In this document: in pieces, positions 63,044-64,000 of the stretch
Layout: the number at the start of each line of letters is the position of its first letter
Numbering within the stretch: position 1 is the stretch's first letter
Assembly: GCF_007097525.1 (NCBI RefSeq)
Contig: NZ_VKDD01000002.1
Span: 682,001-746,000, forward strand
Reading direction: 5' to 3'
Length of the DNA: 64,000 nt
Origin: Thalassomonas sp. M1454
Lineage (GTDB): Bacteria > Pseudomonadota > Gammaproteobacteria > Enterobacterales > Alteromonadaceae
Made by a program: the position numbers and the translations under genes
Notes under the pieces: generated by a model
The model's database searches: none
Told to the model about the DNA's origin: nothing
What the model saw: only the letters and a program-made list of their open reading frames with translations

Positions 63044-64000
63044 ATGAAACTTTCGATAAAGTTATCTGTACTAGCTTTAAGCATTACCCCTTTTTTATCC
63101 GCATGTGATGGCGATGGCTCTTCACAATCAAGCACGACAACAGCAACGCCTAAAAATATAATTATGGTTGTCGCTGATGGCATGGGGCCTAGCTATCCGG
63201 CAGCATTTCGCAATTACAATGATGATCCTAAAACGCCTCTTATCGAACAAACTATATTTGATAAAACTTTAGTGGGTTCATCAAGTACCTACCCGGCTTC
63301 TGAATTTGCGGTTGAAAAAGATGAGCAAGGTAATGTAATTAATGTGGCAGAGGAATTAAGTAATTCATACGTTACCGATTCAGCAGCAAGTGCTACAGCC
63401 TTAGCTACAGGTATTAAAACATATAACGGAGCTATTGGTGTTGACCCACAAAAACAACCTTTAGATACAGTTCTAGAGTGGGCAAAATCATTAAACAAGA
63501 AAACTGGCATTGCCGTGACGTCTCAAATTGTGCATGCAACCCCAGCTTCGTACATTGCCAAGAATGAAAGCCGAAGAAATTACGACGCTATTGCCAATGA
63601 TTATTTTGATTTAAAAATTAATGGCCAATTTAAAGCGGACGTTATGCTAGGTGGTGGTACTAAGTTTTTTATCAGAGAAGATCGTAACCTCAAAGACGAG
63701 TTTGTTGCCTCAGGTTATCAATACATTGATTCATTAACTCAGCTAAATACACTTGAACCAGGTAAACCAGTACTAGGCTTATTTGCTGAGGTAAGTATGC
63801 CGGTTGTATTAGATAGTGCAGATAAAACTCATTTAGCAAGCATGACAAAAGCCGCAGTAAAACAATTAGAAAACGATAATGGTTTCTTTTTACTAGTAGA
63901 AGCAAGTCAAGTTGACTGGGGTGGACACAGTAATGACATTGCTTACTCTATGGGTGAAATGGCCGATTTAGCTGCAACCATGAACTATTTGTACCAATAC
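63044..64000 (+). CDS. Alkaline phosphatase, lipoprotein, 3' end outside window
   Basis: Open to the right edge, 319 codons visible. Lipoprotein signal with LSAC, Cys21, then a Ser/Thr-rich linker. PhoA-family metal site NIIMVVADGMGPS with Asp45 and nucleophile Ser113 in VTDSAASATALATG. VEASQVDWGGHSND (about 300-313) is the later metal site. It would release phosphate from monoesters at the cell surface or in the periplasm. Next to the nucleoside genes it could turn nucleotides into nucleosides. No Pho box was recognised. Confidence 0.9.
   Translation, partial: MKLSIKLSVLALSITPFLSACDGDGSSQSSTTTATPKNIIMVVADGMGPSYPAAFRNYNDDPKTPLIEQTIFDKTLVGSSSTYPASEFAVEKDEQGNVINVAEELSNSYVTDSAASATALATGIKTYNGAIGVDPQKQPLDTVLEWAKSLNKKTGIAVTSQIVHATPASYIAKNESRRNYDAIANDYFDLKINGQFKADVMLGGGTKFFIREDRNLKDEFVASGYQYIDSLTQLNTLEPGKPVLGLFAEVSMPVVLDSADKTHLASMTKAAVKQLENDNGFFLLVEASQVDWGGHSNDIAYSMGEMADLAATMNYLYQY

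Overview
The window comes from the chromosome of a low-GC (AT-rich) marine gammaproteobacterium, most probably an Alteromonadales member of the Colwelliaceae (Colwellia/Thalassotalea type). This placement is an inference. It rests on the E. coli-like gene orders, on monomeric isocitrate dehydrogenase, alanine dehydrogenase and leucine dehydrogenase genes, on a TonB-dependent receptor, and on the base composition. No phage, transposase, CRISPR array or plasmid gene was seen. Nearly everything is core genome with good terminators between units.

Layout. 0-5 kb: hupB, then two identical tRNA-Ser(UGA) genes about 3.4 kb apart, flanking a BetT-type choline/betaine transporter and a small membrane-anchored orphan gene. 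The orphan has a distinctly higher GC content and is followed by a hairpin that looks like an integron attC site. 4.6-7.5 kb: tag, yccA and the tusDCB-tusE sulfur relay operon; the linkage of tRNA-Ser, yccA and tusE is also found in E. coli. 7.5-10 kb: ubiT divergent from ubiUV, the oxygen-independent ubiquinone hydroxylation genes, with a good FNR-like box in front of ubiU. 10-13 kb: an IorAB-type molybdenum hydroxylase pair.

13-38 kb follows the E. coli 20-25 minute region closely: serS, (crcB), rarA, lolA, ftsK, lrp, (ald), trxB, aat, bpt, infA, (MFS pump, rlmF), clpA, clpS, cspD, icd, rluE, nudJ, mnmA, hflD, purB, roxA. Genes in brackets are insertions relative to that order. aat, bpt, clpS and clpA together supply the whole bacterial N-degron pathway. 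The icd slot holds the unrelated monomeric enzyme.

38-53.7 kb: a GNAT protein, a DUF4826 protein and leucine dehydrogenase, then the conserved block ydiJ, ppsA, ppsR, aroH (D-2-hydroxyacid oxidation, PEP synthesis and its regulator, aromatic amino acid entry). After that come a low-molecular-weight phosphatase, a secreted CE2-type esterase, an SLC13/RCK permease, a DUF2750 protein and a second DAHP synthase, aroG.

53.8-64 kb is a nucleoside island: add, deoD, a TonB-dependent receptor, deoB, udk, nupC, deoC, tdk, and the start of a lipoprotein alkaline phosphatase that runs off the right edge. Read together, the genes suggest a route from extracellular nucleotides (phosphatase) through an outer-membrane receptor and the NupC carrier to deamination, phosphorolysis and deoxyribose-phosphate breakdown or salvage. 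The role of the receptor in this route is an inference from position.

No dramatic unknown system is visible. The items most worth following are the attC-like site and orphan cassette between duplicated tRNA-Ser genes, the nucleoside-island TonB receptor, the FNR-type ubiUV promoter, the palindromes in front of betT, and the hairpin directly before aroH.
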